Source: Thuidium tamariscinum
Taxonomy: Eukaryota; Streptophyta; Bryopsida; Hypnales; Thuidiaceae
Direction of reading: 5' to 3'
DNA: 64,000 nt
Assembly (NCBI GenBank): GCA_947034885.2
Contig: OX344750.2
Span: 5,456,001 to 5,520,000 of the forward strand
Shown: in pieces, positions 11,784 through 23,526 of the stretch
How positions within the stretch are numbered: the first letter of the stretch is position 1
How the letters are laid out: the number at the start of each line of letters is the position of its first letter
Translations under genes and position numbers: made by a program
The notes under the pieces: generated by a model
The model's database searches: none
Told to the model about the DNA's origin: nothing
Seen by the model: the letters and a program-made list of their open reading frames with translations, nothing else

Positions 11784-12097
11784 AACCTTAAGCCTATCGG
11801 CTTAAAAACATCAGAGAAATGTTTCCAAAATCCTAAGGCCCGCTTACATCAGAAATCAGTGCAGGTGAGTGAGTTGGAATACATATTCCAAGTGGAGTAT
11901 ACTATACGAAGCATGATAAGAATCGCACAGGGGCAAATAAGACTCCGCTTGGAAGGTAACCCACAACCGAAGACCAAATTAGATGAAGTATTAACAAACA
12001 ATCTGGTCCGACTGAGTAACATGGGCAGATATGTGGAAGAAGCCAAAGTTTTCACCAGACGAAAACCCTAAAACTACCCCTAAACTTACTGTAAGTA

Positions 12098-12188
12098 GTG
12101 CTCAGAATCTACGCTTCTCCGTTCAACGAGCACTGTGAATGCTCTCATACAAGAGGTGTCAGAAAAACAAGCATAATCATCACAGCAC
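12098..12188 (-). ncRNA. Putative C/D-box snoRNA, copy 4
   Basis: A 91-nt unit on the minus strand. The GTGC/GCAC terminal stem encloses C box GTGATGA (12177-12183), D' box CTGA (12159-12162), a C'-like TATGAGA and D box CTGA (12102-12105). The segment before D is GGAGAAGCGTAGATT and that before D' is TTATGCTTGTTTTT. It is the best-preserved unit, with a TATA-like element and telo-box upstream as in independently transcribed plant snoRNA clusters. Target not identified. Confidence 0.58.
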
Positions 12189-12311
12189 GACCGATCTCCG
12201 AGGATATCGACAATCTGAAAAAACATAAAAATTCTCTAACAACATAAAGAACGGTGACAAGTGCATCCAGCGGAAGGAGGAGACACCATACTCCTGCGCT
12301 GCGCTGTGGGG

Positions 12312-12323
12312 GCGAAAATATAG
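12312..12323 (-). promoter_or_regulatory. TATA-like element of the snoRNA-like array
   Basis: Minus-strand CCTATATTTTCG. Transcription starting 25-35 nt downstream would begin roughly 100 nt before copy 4. Confidence 0.4.
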
Positions 12324-12412
12324 GTTTCGGGGAACCGAGGGACGACAAGAGTACCGTTGGATCCTCGAATCCAACGGCTGCAAATTCTGAGATTGCGATG
12401 GCGATAATTTCG

Positions 12413-12421
12413 TTAGGGTTT
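12413..12421 (-). promoter_or_regulatory. Telo-box upstream of the snoRNA-like array
   Basis: AAACCCTAA on the minus strand, about 90 bp upstream of the TATA-like element. Telo-boxes are common in promoters of plant ribosomal-protein and snoRNA genes, which fits the array below it. Confidence 0.45.
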
Positions 12422-13596
12422 CATTCGTGGTGTTCTGAAACTCTATCACTAGACCTAGAGTAGGCTGACATTCCTCTGCAAAATTCAGTTTCAGCTTGTA
12501 GGACTATCTTGGCATAGAAATCCTTTGAAAATTAATTTCGCCCACCCTGAACAAAGAGTGTGTTGGGGTAGTTCAATTAAGTTGGGCCATGTTTTGGGGA
12601 CTAGAAGTAAGTCATTGCAAAACACTTTGTGTATAAATTCATATAAAATAAGTTTTAAAAATATAAATGATATTTTAATATTAAAAAAAATAGAAATAAT
12701 TCAAGAAATACAATTTCAAAGCTTATTCATACGAAGGTAAGGTTACATTGTTCAGCAGTCTTTCACTCAAAGCGGCAAAACTCATCAATAATGCGGTCCC
12801 AACAAGGAGAGAACAATAATTGAGGTGACTGCAGTACGTAACTGCAATTCGTCGGTGCATCTAATACTAAACTCGAACTCACCTACTCATTACGTAACTG
12901 CGAGTCACTGTACAAAGCGTAATCCTTTGCAAAACGTTTCTTAGGTCTCTTTTTTCATTTTCTTCTTCCTAGCTGGAATACCTTGTCTGGGAACATATCA
13001 CATAACATTCTTTGCCAGCCAGCAGCCTCGGAAGAATGAGCCTTCAAAAGCATGAGGTGGCGCCAGTAGGGGTAGTCACGGCTCCTTCGAGCACCCAGAT
13101 TTCACAGAAGAATGAGGGAAACCAGGGTCCAATAAGGAGTCGATTAGCATGAATGAAGGAGCTGTGACACCACTTTTGAGTGCAGTGTGTAGAATCGTGC
13201 AAGATCGGCAACTCCGAAGGCACGATCGGCAGCTTCCGGTAACAACTTCCGGTAACAACTTCGCTCGATAACGGTTCTTCACACCGCTTATCCACCTCCG
13301 GAATAGAATAAGCAACACGGCAAAGTCTTTGCCATCGAAGAATATTCCGTCGCATGCCGTCTCACAAGAGACAACCCTAAGCTGCCACGACGAAAAACGG
13401 TGGCGAAGTTCGTCCCGGAGGAAGAGCCGTGACTACCCTTACAGTACCGTGCTATGAAAAGCAAGGATGATTCTTCCTTCGAGCCAACACTCTTGGTGCT
13501 TCAACAGTGCTTGGCAGTGCCAGGACCCTTCTTGGGTGCTTCACTGGTATAGAATGTTATGCAAAGATGAGTACACTCTAAAATGCAACGCAAAAA
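12422..13596. other. Spacer between snoRNA-like array and CDKC 3' end
   Basis: Contains the CDKC 3' flank. From 13040 the sequence is GC-richer and includes a doubled CTTCCGGTAACAA near 13234-13263. A minus-strand frame at 13355-13044 (103 codons) has no recognisable motif and is not called. Confidence 0.4.
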
Positions 13597-16500
13597 CTAA
13601 CGCTGTTGCTGCCGATAGTCTGGTCGATGTGGCGGAGATGGAGGCTGAAAGCCAGAGTGCGATGCTCGTGCATAAGCTCCATCAATATCTACATACTGTG
13701 CTGTTGTCTGCAATCGAAAACAAAGAGATGAGAATAATGATGAGTTGACAACTGGCCCCAGACCGGTCAGCTTTCCCAACAGCGAAAACTATCTACGATA
13801 ATCCGCAAGACTTTAAGGAATTCACTAAAAGTAACTCCCATCAGCAGCTTGCCAATGCAACATCCACATTCAGAGTGCTTGAAAGAATTACCTGCTGCAT
13901 GTAATGCTGAGCACCATAAGCAGGAGGCGGAGGTACACCAGCCATGCCACTGTTCAAGACCCCACAGATAAATACATCAGCAAAGCACAAGTATAAATAT
14001 ATTCCAGTCATGAACCACAGGAACTTCATGTACACCGACAGAGAATCACAAAAGACCAAAAGACCCTCATCCCCTAGAATGTTGAAGTTCTACAGGTAAA
14101 TTAACATGCATTATATTCACAATCCTCATGTGGAACTAATGTTGAAGCTAATGTTAGTGTCACTAACAGTAACTTGATTCTACTTTGGTATTAATATAGA
14201 TATCAACATAGTTATCAATAGATCAGCATTATCCTGACATAAATTTTAAAATATTTTAGTATTCGTCTGATATCCAATTAGATTAACATTCATTTATCGT
14301 TCGTAACTGTGTGAATATAATACAGGGACCTTTCGAGACGAACTTACCCAAATTGCTGACCACGACCACCAACTGGAGGACCTCTCCCACCACCATAAGG
14401 ACCAGCAGGGTACGCCCCTCCAGCAGGGCCCCCATAGGCACCACCCCTCCCACCTTGATGCCCCATGTTGGGAGCTGTGTATGCACCCTGCTGCTGCGCA
14501 GGCCCTCCATAGGCTCCACCTGGTACACCACGATTAGGCCCTCCGTACCCGCCATTTTGACTTGGCCCTCCATGAGGGGGCCGTCCCCCTCCAGGAGCTC
14601 GGCCTTGATGGTTACCTCCTTGACCCCTGTGGTCAGATAAACAATTGGTCAGAATCGAGATAGTAGAGATCCAGGCTGAAGGCTCGAGCTTATTAGAAGA
14701 CAGGATGAGCGAGAGGTCTATTTAGACTTGCGTTCCTTCAACTCAAGAAGAATTGGATGGAAGTCAAAAGTTTTGATGATCAGGATGCAATACCTGTTAT
14801 TGTAGTTATTATGTTGCTGATTGGACAGGCCATTTGCATGCAATGGAGGCCCCAAGTTGTGACCAGGCTGATGAGGACCAGGTCGCAGAGGTTGTTGCTG
14901 AATCGGAGGCAAGCGTGTGTGAGGAGCTGGGTGATGGATGACCTTCATGCGTTTTGCCTGCTCCTCTTGTTGTTGCCGCTGTTGCTGCCTTTTCTTCTTG
15001 GTTTGATACTCGTGAGAAGCTTCGTACTTCGGCAAACTATGATCATAAAGAATGGTTCAATCAATAAACATAACATCCAGAAAGTTCAAAAATCAAATCA
15101 GACATTAACCATCGAGAAACCCGATGTCAGAATTAGGTGTTAGCAAAATGACGCATGCTGGCCGAAACAAATATCAATCAAGAGATCCAGGTAGCCCAGT
15201 CCGACTTGGCAATGCTGACTACAATTAACTCCATTTAACTCCATTAGTGCTAAACATTGCATTACAAACTTCCAAATACGACCAAACTTGACTACTAAAA
15301 CCTTTTCATTGGAGAGACTTTCTGGCATAGCTCGTAGCAAAACAGATCTGCCGACACCTAGTTTATATGACAACACAAAATCATCATACATGCAAGTACC
15401 TATAATTACACTCACCTGCTTGGTTGACACGGCATAGGTTCAGTCCAGAAATACTCGGCATCCAATGCATCTTTAGCAGAAATCCGCTGCACAATCAAAG
15501 TCACGAGCCAAATCAAACGTGAGCTCACAAGAACAAACAAAGCCAAGAGTCACAACAAGTGATCCTCATAATAACTTGAATGTGCATTGGGACCCTCATG
15601 ACGGCTCAAATCAGTTCAAGATGGCCTTTACGAGGACAGAATGCAAAATAAAAATTGTCAACACAAAGGATGATTGCAATATGATAGCCGATATGACGCA
15701 AGTATCAAAAGTGTCTCAAGTCGAGTCACATGATTATACGTACATGTTCAGGATCCAGTGTCAACATGCGCTCTAGGAGGTCAAGGGCATGTCGATCAAA
15801 ACTGTATCGCAGATGAAGAAAAAGGTCAGCAGAAGGCCAGAGCTATTCCACAAAACAGACCGACTTCACATGACAAAGCGACCAAGAATATACTAAGTTC
15901 AGAAAAAGGAAATTTCGCTGCTGTTAAAGGATGTAGTTTCTACAAGTCAGTGCAGTGAAGGGAGGGCGGAAGCGGTACTCACTGTTTGAACACATCCTTC
16001 ACACGACGCTTCACTGGCCTCTCAGGCTTGAATTGATTGTAGTAAGGCAACTGACTCACTCGCGGCCAATTGGTCTCATCCGGAGATCCGCATAGTTCAC
16101 AGATCTTGTGAAATTGCTCACTCTGCAGGAAAAACACAGAGAAGAAACCAAGCCTAATAATCAAGAAGCATCCAAAAAACTGGAGAAACGAATTTCAGTC
16201 TATTATCCGCACGATGAAACAAATAAGCAGATGAAAGGATGAGTCTCCTGGAAGGAGGTCATCACAACGGGCTTCTACCAATACTAATCAAGCATAACTT
16301 GTAGATAAATTGATAAAGTCTCACAAATACAGAAAAAGAAGAGCGTTATACGTTATACAGCTCACGTTATATGGCCAACTAAAGCATCACTTAACTGGGG
16401 GAATTAAGATCTAGTCAGACGAACAATTAAATGCTGCCAATCCATATAGCACAACAAAATTACCTTACCAATTCTTACTGAGTGTGATCCCTACTAAGCA

Positions 16501-18210
16501 CGTTTACCATAATATAGTATTCAAAGATGATAATATAAAGCCCCGATATTTCAAGTTGTAGTAACCCGTAGGTCCAAATTATAACATGGATCCAATTAGG
16601 CATATCGAAGTTCTGCGTAATTGAAGCAAAACAACGAGAAGGCTCCTTATCCACACCTCGTTCCTTCCGGGAAGGATGGGCTTTCCGTTAAGAAGCTCAG
16701 CAAAAATGCATCCCACTGACCACATGTCCACGGCTGGAGTGTACTTTGTGGAGCCCATCAACAGCTCGGGGGGCCTGAAACGGGTAGAAGTACTAGAAAG
16801 TCAAGTGACTTACTAGTAGCAGTCCACTGCACGTGGTAAGAGCAACCATTGCTATGCTCCGTCAAGAAACAAAATCTCTGCACTCAAGATATCCATAACC
16901 TGGGGTGATTCACAACATCACTTGCAGGAATAGGACACCAAAGCCCTACCTGTACCAAAGAGTGATCACCCGATTCGTCAGTGGTTGACCATTTTGGTCG
17001 TTGGAGAAAGACCTCGCAAGTCCGAAATCGGCAAGCTTCAAAATGCCATTGTTGTCGATAAGAAGATTTGAACCTGAACAAGTCACCCAAGAAGTTTCTC
17101 AGGTCTCAGGTTACAGTAGTTGATTCCAGCCAGTAGTCATTTAATATGAACAGATCACTCCAAATAAGCTGAGCACTGGTTCAAATGGAAAGGCAAACCG
17201 AAATGGAACCATACCCTTTATATCCCTGTGCAGGACTTGATTAACATGGCAGTAATGTAGGCCCGTGAGAAGTTGCTTCATGTAACACTGCATTACAGAG
17301 GAACCGCGTTAGAGTTGAGTAGTACAAAAATGTGAAGGACGAAGAATAAAGCAAATGCCAAGATTTAAATTTCTATTCACACTTTTCGAATTGACACCAA
17401 TACCTTGATTTGAGCAATAGAGAAGCGCATGCCAGGTCGGTCCGAAAGGCCTGTCAAATCATGGTCCATATACTCGAACACCATGTAAATCGAACCTTTG
17501 AACTTATTCGCATCACCGGGCTTAATGTTGTCCTCTTTTTCGGGTCCTGTTCACATTGAAAACAATTTCTTCAGGAAGAGCACATTTCATAAGCTGAACT
17601 CACCGGAAATAACCTCACAAAACGAAATCACTGTAATGGGTTATAATACATCGTTCACGTGCAAAGCAGGTAATCAATACGATGCACTCAGTATAGAGGA
17701 TGATTACTATCAACATCTATATCCAGACAAAAGATGATTTCAAGGCTGTACCTTTGGAGGTTACAATTTCCTTCAACTTGATGACGTTGGCATGCTGCAA
17801 CTTCTTCAGAATCTTGATCTCACGAATAGCTGTAATGGGAAACTGCGTTTGAACACAAAAATAACTCCGTAAGCAATCCTTCCAGCCCTTGATCAGAGCC
17901 ACTGAATGCTAGGGTCTCTCAAGCAAATAAAAAAGTTCAATATCTCAAGAGCAAAGGAATCTAGAATACACTCTGAACTTGCTCCTTGCACAGCCTACGT
18001 GAATAAACTCCAACATACCCCTTCTTTTTCATTGTCCATGCGAACTTTCTTCAGGGCCACAACTTCGCCTGTTGCTATCTCCCGTGCCATGTAAACTTGC
18101 CCATAAGTCCCCTCTCCAATCTGCTCAATCTTCTCATAGACGTCAACGCTCCGGGACCCCCAAGTCGGAGTCTCGTCTAAGTTCAGCTGCCCAGGCACCG
18201 CTACCGCCAT
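13597..18210 (-). CDS. CDKC: Cyclin-dependent kinase C (PITAIRE kinase)
   Basis: Thirteen exons give 1,701 bp in perfect phase (566 aa): 18210-18019, 17842-17752, 17546-17404, 17287-17215, 17073-16950, 16774-16657, 16122-15983, 15801-15744, 15486-15416, 15036-14794, 14626-14348, 13949-13892, 13707-13597. The kinase domain has the Gly loop GEGTYGQVY (32-40), Lys54, the cyclin-binding PITAIRE helix (66-72) that defines CDKC, the catalytic HRDIKGSNLL (Asp164), DFG (182-184), T-loop Thr199 in [14 protein letters not shown], and [10 protein letters not shown]. After the kinase domain come [11 protein letters not shown] and a long Gly/Pro/Gln tail ([10 protein letters not shown] type), as in plant CDKCs. 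By family knowledge CDKC with cyclin T acts as P-TEFb in the nucleus, phosphorylating the RNA polymerase II C-terminal domain and supporting elongation. The start is the first ATG before [17 protein letters not shown]. The gene appears intact. Confidence 0.97.
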
Positions 18211-19990
18211 TCTTCGACTCACGAGAAAGAGTCACGGTCCTTAGGTGCGCACTTCCGACACCCTCAGCTACAGTCTAAATCCTGAGAAATGTAATTCAAC
18301 CGTTAAGTACAAGTGAGCCAACCTCGTGCACAAGTCGAAGAACTGAAAACCCTAATTTCATGCAACTGAAAACCCTAATTTTCAGAACAGAGTGATAGAA
18401 ACAAATATCAGGACCTGCAAATCCCAATCAAAGCTCTCCAAAAAACTTCTAGTAAAAGGGAATGACCAAATCACAAGAGTTGAATGATAGGATGCAACCG
18501 TAGAAAAGAAAAAAGAAAAATCAAAACCTATACCTGGAATCCTAACATGAGATTTCAAAATTCTGTACACAGACCTCTTCATCGACAACCGATTCCAACA
18601 GCCCACCCCATAAAACTGAGTAATACTTTGGAACGGATTTCGCGACTTGTAATGATAAATTCAATGGAGCGTACTCAGAAAAGCAAATCAGAAACTAAAA
18701 CACATAAAACTTCAAAACCTTGTTGAAAACCCTAAAACTGCGATAAAAAAACCCTGCATAAACAATAATTACCCTTCATGACTACATCCTCAAACACCAC
18801 AACAAACCCTTCAAAAATCTGAGATAATTAATTGATTGCACATCCAAACTTTCAACAAAAGAAAACCCCAAAATTAACATATCCCTATCACGAGCCTACA
18901 AACCCCAAACTTGAACTCCATGCTCAAAACTCTTACTCTCCTCCCAAACCCGATTTCAAACTAAACACCGAATACTCAAAAACTTCACGACCATTGGAAA
19001 TAGGATCAATGAAGAAATAGAAGTACCGTAAGCAGAGAAGAAAACCATGTAACTCTGTGAAACTTCGAAACCCTCACTCTGTAAATGAAAACCCTAACGA
19101 CACTCGCACTGCACAAAGCAAATACCCTATTTAGACCCAATCTACTATATCCTCAAACGTCACCCTAAACCCTACAAAAATATCTGAAGTCCTTCATTAC
19201 ATATCCATACTTTCAGCTAACGTAACCCGAATATTTTCCAGAACCGAATCTCAAAGGCAAAGGAACAAACCAGAGAATTTTAAGTGCCGCGCGTGAGAGA
19301 CAGCTGAGGCGAGAGAGGGGAAGAAGAGGGGTGACAAGGGGCAGCCTCGGGCTCTTGGTGAAGCTCATCGACATATCTGCTCTCCGATTCGGATGACACA
19401 ACCCCACCCATCGCTTCAAATTGGCAGCCGTCTAATCAAGAAAGTAGCAGGCAGCTTAATCGATCGACATTGGAGCGAGAAATTGGAGCAAGATTCACTA
19501 CTAGGGTATCCCTAATATCTGGAAATCTGAAGCGCGACTTCGAATGGTACTACCACTACTAGCCATCTGCACCTACACCATGCTTTGCGCAGTCACTGTA
19601 GAGTGCAAAATTCGCAACGGTCCTCAAAATAGAGAAGCCCTAATCACTGGACTGAATTCTAATCTGCGACATTGCGCCTTGTGAAATTCAGGAACTGATG
19701 GACAAAATCCCGGAGTATGAAAGATCTTCTAAGTGAGCACACAATCACAGAAACAACAGAAGCCGCACTTCACCAAACAAACACGAAGTCTCCAGCTTCC
19801 AGGTGCAGGGTGGGGGAGACGAGCAGCATCGTCGAGGTAGGAGGACTGAATCTCATCCACGAATATCATCCAAGACGATGAATTGAGGGTTTAGGGTCTG
19901 TGAGTCCTGCATTTTGAACTCAATCCAAAATCATTTTGATCTGCTGCGTCCCTCATTTTTGGGTTGCTCCCCTTCTTTAATTTATTATGT
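18211..19990 (-). promoter_or_regulatory. CDKC 5' leader and promoter region
   Basis: A CTGTAG acceptor-like site at 18268-18273 (minus strand) suggests a spliced 5' leader. AAACCCTAA motifs in plus orientation recur at about 18351, 18370 and 19089, and a purine-rich run lies at 19300-19335. Open frames here lack domains. The exact transcription start cannot be fixed. Confidence 0.4.
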
Positions 19991-19994
19991 TTAA

Positions 19995-20648
19995 CCCTTA
20001 AACGTCGATGCGGACGTTTTGAGTCCGATGAATGACAAACCAGTGGATTCCTGAGCGTATGAAGGTCGTTTTTCATCTGTTTTTTTTGGAAAAGTGAGCG
20101 TGAACTTCTTCAGCTATACAGAAGGCACAACATTGCCTCACACAATGCATTAATATTTATAAGCACACTAAAATGTGAGAAGATTATTGTGAAATTGTCA
20201 TACACGGTGTTAGGTCACATGCTGCCCCCTTCCAATTTTTTGGAGGGCAGCATGCACTGTTCACTTTTGCAGCTGTAAGCTGTGAATTTTTTATTGTGTG
20301 CTCAGCTTCACGGAACGCTGTAGCGGGCACATGCACTGTTCACTTTTGCAGGAAAGGGAACTGCCCGATACACAAGGTGACAGATTAAACCGCAACTCTA
20401 GTTGGCCGTGATTCCATGAATTCCACAGATGAGGGAGTTCCTGTTCCTGTTTACCGAAACGTGTGAGAAGCTAATTCGAAGGCGACGACGACACCAACCG
20501 CACTGTTCACAATCTTTTTGGTGGCCGGACTACCCGAGGTCTGGCACTGTAGCCAGCGCTGAAACAGTGAAGTCTATTCCGGTCTGCATTGAAGTCGTAC
20601 TGTTGGCAGCCCGCATTTCCCCACGGTGACCCGCCCGACGTTTAAGGG
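19995..20648. mobile_element. TTAA-flanked element X (piggyBac-like MITE)
   Basis: Ends are CCCTTAAACGTCG and its exact inverse CGACGTTTAAGGG, 654 bp apart, flanked on both sides by TTAA (19991-19994 and 20649-20652). CCC termini with a TTAA target duplication are the piggyBac hallmark. No transposase is encoded. Internally it holds a hairpin (20220-20254) and two copies of GCACTGTTCACTTTTGCAG. Confidence 0.65.
20220..20254. repeat. Short strong hairpin inside element X
   Basis: CATGCTGCCCCCTTCCA pairs with TGGAGGGCAGCATG around a T-rich loop. It is probably part of the mobile element; no terminator function is implied. Confidence 0.6.
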
Positions 20649-20652
20649 TTAA

Positions 20653-21381
20653 CCCTGAAACGCCGGGCCTATGACCACTGGTTTCAGGCCGCACTCTCTG
20701 CCACTCAGTTTGTTGCCATTTTGTAATCAGATGCATATGAAAATTTTTATTTTTATTTTTCAGAGATGAAACTGCATGTCCTCTGTACTTCACAGGAATT
20801 TCAGATTTTTTTGAGGAAAATTGTATTTTCTGAAAATTTATGAAGGAAAAATGAAGGAAAAATCATATCAAATAGAAAATAACCTCAAAAAATCTGAAAA
20901 TTTCACCATGTGCGAACATTACAGTGAAAATCATCATGGTGTAAACTAATTTACCCGTGTACATCTATAATTAGAAAGTAATGGACATTAAAAATATAGC
21001 CAAAGTGCAAACTGCAATAAAATAATCATTTTTACAAATTTTTACAAAATTTCAATTGGAGTAGAAACTGGAGGAGAGGACCTTCATTTCATTAGTTGGG
21101 CTCTAACTCAGAAAATGTCATTTTCAAGGAGAAATTTCAGATTTTGTCAATTTCTCAAAATACACTAAAATGGCAAATTTTGTCATCCGTTTTCTCTAAT
21201 TACTTCTCAACTACATAAAAACAAACATTAGTTAGACTAAAAACTCAATTGGAGACTCTTTACAACTCAACATGAAAGGTCACTAAAATAAAATGAAGGA
21301 AAAAAACTACTGTTCATGTCCTCTTTGGGCCCCTGTGAAGCCTGCCGAACGCCAAAAATTGGCGCCGGCGGCGCTTAGGGG
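20653..21381. mobile_element. TTAA-flanked element Y (piggyBac-like MITE)
   Basis: It starts CCCTGAAACGCCG immediately after the TTAA that ends element X and finishes GGCGCTTAGGGG before TTAA at 21382-21385. The body (FAMILY 3: TTTTTATTTTTATTTTTCA, then AAAATTTCACCATGTG) is homologous along most of its length to 46496-47160 and weakly to about 63100-63470. Non-coding. Confidence 0.62.
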
Positions 21382-21416
21382 TTAACAACTTGTGCAATGC
21401 ACTTATTGTTGCTGTA

Positions 21417-21798
21417 CAGTGGAAACACCCAAAACCGTCCAAATAAGGAATTCAACATAATTGGAGGCAATGTTTTCTAAAGATGATATTTTCCTAGTAT
21501 TACCAAGTGAAAATCATGAATATTAAAAAAAAATAGATTTTTTGGATACAGTATGTAATTTTTACAAATTTTCAAAGTGTTGGCTCCCTAGACTGGTGGA
21601 ACCGTCCTGTAGGTGCCCCTAAAACTGAACCCTGCGAAAATCAGCACTCAGCCACCAAATTTTCCTATGTGTCCTTCAGTTGTGTCAACTAACTACATAC
21701 ATACATGTGGCGAACACATTAAGGGAAGTCTATTGACGCATTTATGTGAATCTACAGTCCATTGCAAGAAATAGGTGCGGGAATGGGTGTTTTGCCTT
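21417..21798 (+). mobile_element. Tc1/mariner-like MITE, copy a
   Basis: Begins CAGTGGAAACACCC and ends GGGTGTTTTGCCTT, with TA on each side. The internal CAAAACCGTCC pairs with a weaker inverse near the right end. It is collinear with the copies at 44138 and 57379, sharing TTGGCTCCCTAGAC and GGAACCGTCCT. Non-coding. Confidence 0.72.
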
Positions 21799-21800
21799 TA

Positions 21801-23200
21801 TTTTTCAAAGAAAGAATTAGTTGTGTGGACTCTAATACAAATGGAATCATATTAATCCGATAAAAATTCAAACTAATATTAAATTCTCAAACATGTTTGT
21901 TGCACAATTATATAGAACTATCAATAGGTGGGATAAAAACCATCTTAAAAAGCTTTAAGATTAGTGCCCCACCCCCAATCTTGTTCGATGAAGGTTTCGA
22001 AAGCACGAGTTTAACATTCTAAAAGCTCCCCATTTATTATTTGAGGTGGCCAGTTGTTCTAACAAGCATTTTTACACAATTAAGCTCACCTAAACAAACA
22101 TTTAATGAAGCACATCTTTATAAGCCTATTACCATCTACAAATAGATATGAACATAATATCATTAGTATCCAATTGTTTATCCAAAGAAAAAAAAATATA
22201 TAATTTATAGAAATGGATGATATTTGTTGTACAAATAGGAAGGTCTAATAGATATTAGAATTGAATGATTGATGTTGATAGGTTGATTTATCTTAATTTT
22301 TACATTTCAAATAGTTGTTGGAACTTTCTTTCTAACTATTTGATATGCACACAAGTTTGTGGCTTAAGAATACAAATGCTAATATTACATCTTTCAAGTT
22401 TTAGCTTTGCATTTAATACTAGGGACACGACTTGAAGTTTATTTGGTATAGCCTCTATGATAAGTGTTTCCATCCCTTTAGAAACATCTTATAAAATAGG
22501 ATAGATACAAGAAAGATTAGTAGACCTTTTCCAATCAAACACTTGTACTATTTATTGCGTTTAGAATTCTCATAGAATTTCGGTGAAGACAATACAACTT
22601 GTGACATTTTTATTTGTAGAAAAAAGTATATAAAAATATAACACCTGAAAAAACTTTTTGGTGATGAGACTTGACCAAAAAACTCACCAAAATAATGTTT
22701 TATAGCTTTGGAAAAAAATGTAGAATGAAGCTCTCTTTGTAGACTTCTACAATACATAAAAATAGGTATTTATAGAATTACTCTGGACAGTAGCTATAAG
22801 TCTATTAAGAGACCATCCTCTCCAAATTTTAGGTCAAATTTTGTTTTTAGGAGATAAATGGTGCTAAACCCCCCTAAATCAAGTAGGATAGCTATGAGTA
22901 GCTTTCCTATAATTTTGAGTCATTTGGAGCTAAAACACAAAAATTATGGCTAAAAAAAATCAAAAACTAGGGTGTGACAAAAGGCTTTAAGTGTTTCTTG
23001 CAATCACCTAAAACATAGATGACAAAATATTAGTTTGGTCCATATTGAATCTAATTTAAAGATAGTTGAAAGTTTTATGTATATTGTAGGGCTTTTAGGG
23101 GGGGCTCTAAGCCCAATTTTAGATTAGCTTAATCTATTTGTCAAATTGACAATAAGAAAAAGGGGGTGAAAAAAGCAAACATGTTGTCATATGAATGCTA
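21801..23200. other. AT-rich spacer
   Basis: No gene, RNA or clear transposon end is recognised. Confidence 0.45.
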
Positions 23201-23523
23201 CACTATAACAAAAAGTGGTAAAAAAAACCGCACTCAAAATTGAGTGCGGTTCTTTTTGCCACGTTTTTGTGCATGCGTGCGTAGTGGATTTCTACGGTTT
23301 TTGCAATTTCCCACTATAATTTTTGGAATTTTGGGGCGTGTAATATACCATTGGAAAAGTATTTTAAGGACCTTTCCAACGGTATATTACACGCCCCCAA
23401 ATTCCAAAAATTGCAGTGGAAAATTGCAAAAAAACGTGGAAATCCACTACGCCCACATGCACAAAAACATGGCAAAAAGAACCGCACTCAATTTTATTTT
23501 TTTTACCACTTTTTGTTATAGTA
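23201..23523. mobile_element. CACTA-like foldback MITE
   Basis: Starts CACTATAACAAAAAGTGGT and ends with the inverse, CCACTTTTTGTTATAGTA. It is flanked by a 3-bp CTA duplication (23198-23200, 23524-23526), as expected for CACTA elements. The two halves are almost fully inverted (AACCGCACTCAA, then AGTGGATTTC, then the CGTGTAATATACC inverse), leaving a loop of about 25 nt near 23365. The open frame across it is incidental. Confidence 0.8.
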
Positions 23524-23526
23524 CTA

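Larger units (their letters stand above)
11083..12380 (-). repeat. ~640-bp tandem duplication carrying a snoRNA-like array
   Basis: Landmarks recur with an offset of about 641-643 bp: GTGAGTGAGT at 11223 and 11864, AGTAGTGCTCAGAATC at 11453 and 12095, and TATAGGTTTC at 11671 and 12319. Read on the minus strand, each unit has a TATA-like element, an intact C/D-box-like unit, a short hairpin closed by TCTGGT/ACCAGA (12002-12059; 11355-11413 with one mismatch), a conserved stretch with TTTTGGAAAC, and a second, degenerate C/D-like unit. The copies differ at many positions, so the duplication is old. Confidence 0.72.

Noticed and set aside
12002-12059. Possible H/ACA snoRNA hairpin within the array
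   Set aside because: The stem TCTGGT/ACCAGA is conserved, with one mismatch in the other copy, but no proper H box or ACA tail with a second hairpin could be found.
13044-13355. 103-codon minus-strand frame downstream of CDKC
   Set aside because: No family motif, partly created by a CTTCCGGTAACAA duplication, and no supporting splice pattern.
20220-20254. Hairpin followed by T-rich sequence as a terminator
   Set aside because: Bacterial-type terminators do not apply in nuclear plant DNA, and it lies inside a mobile element.
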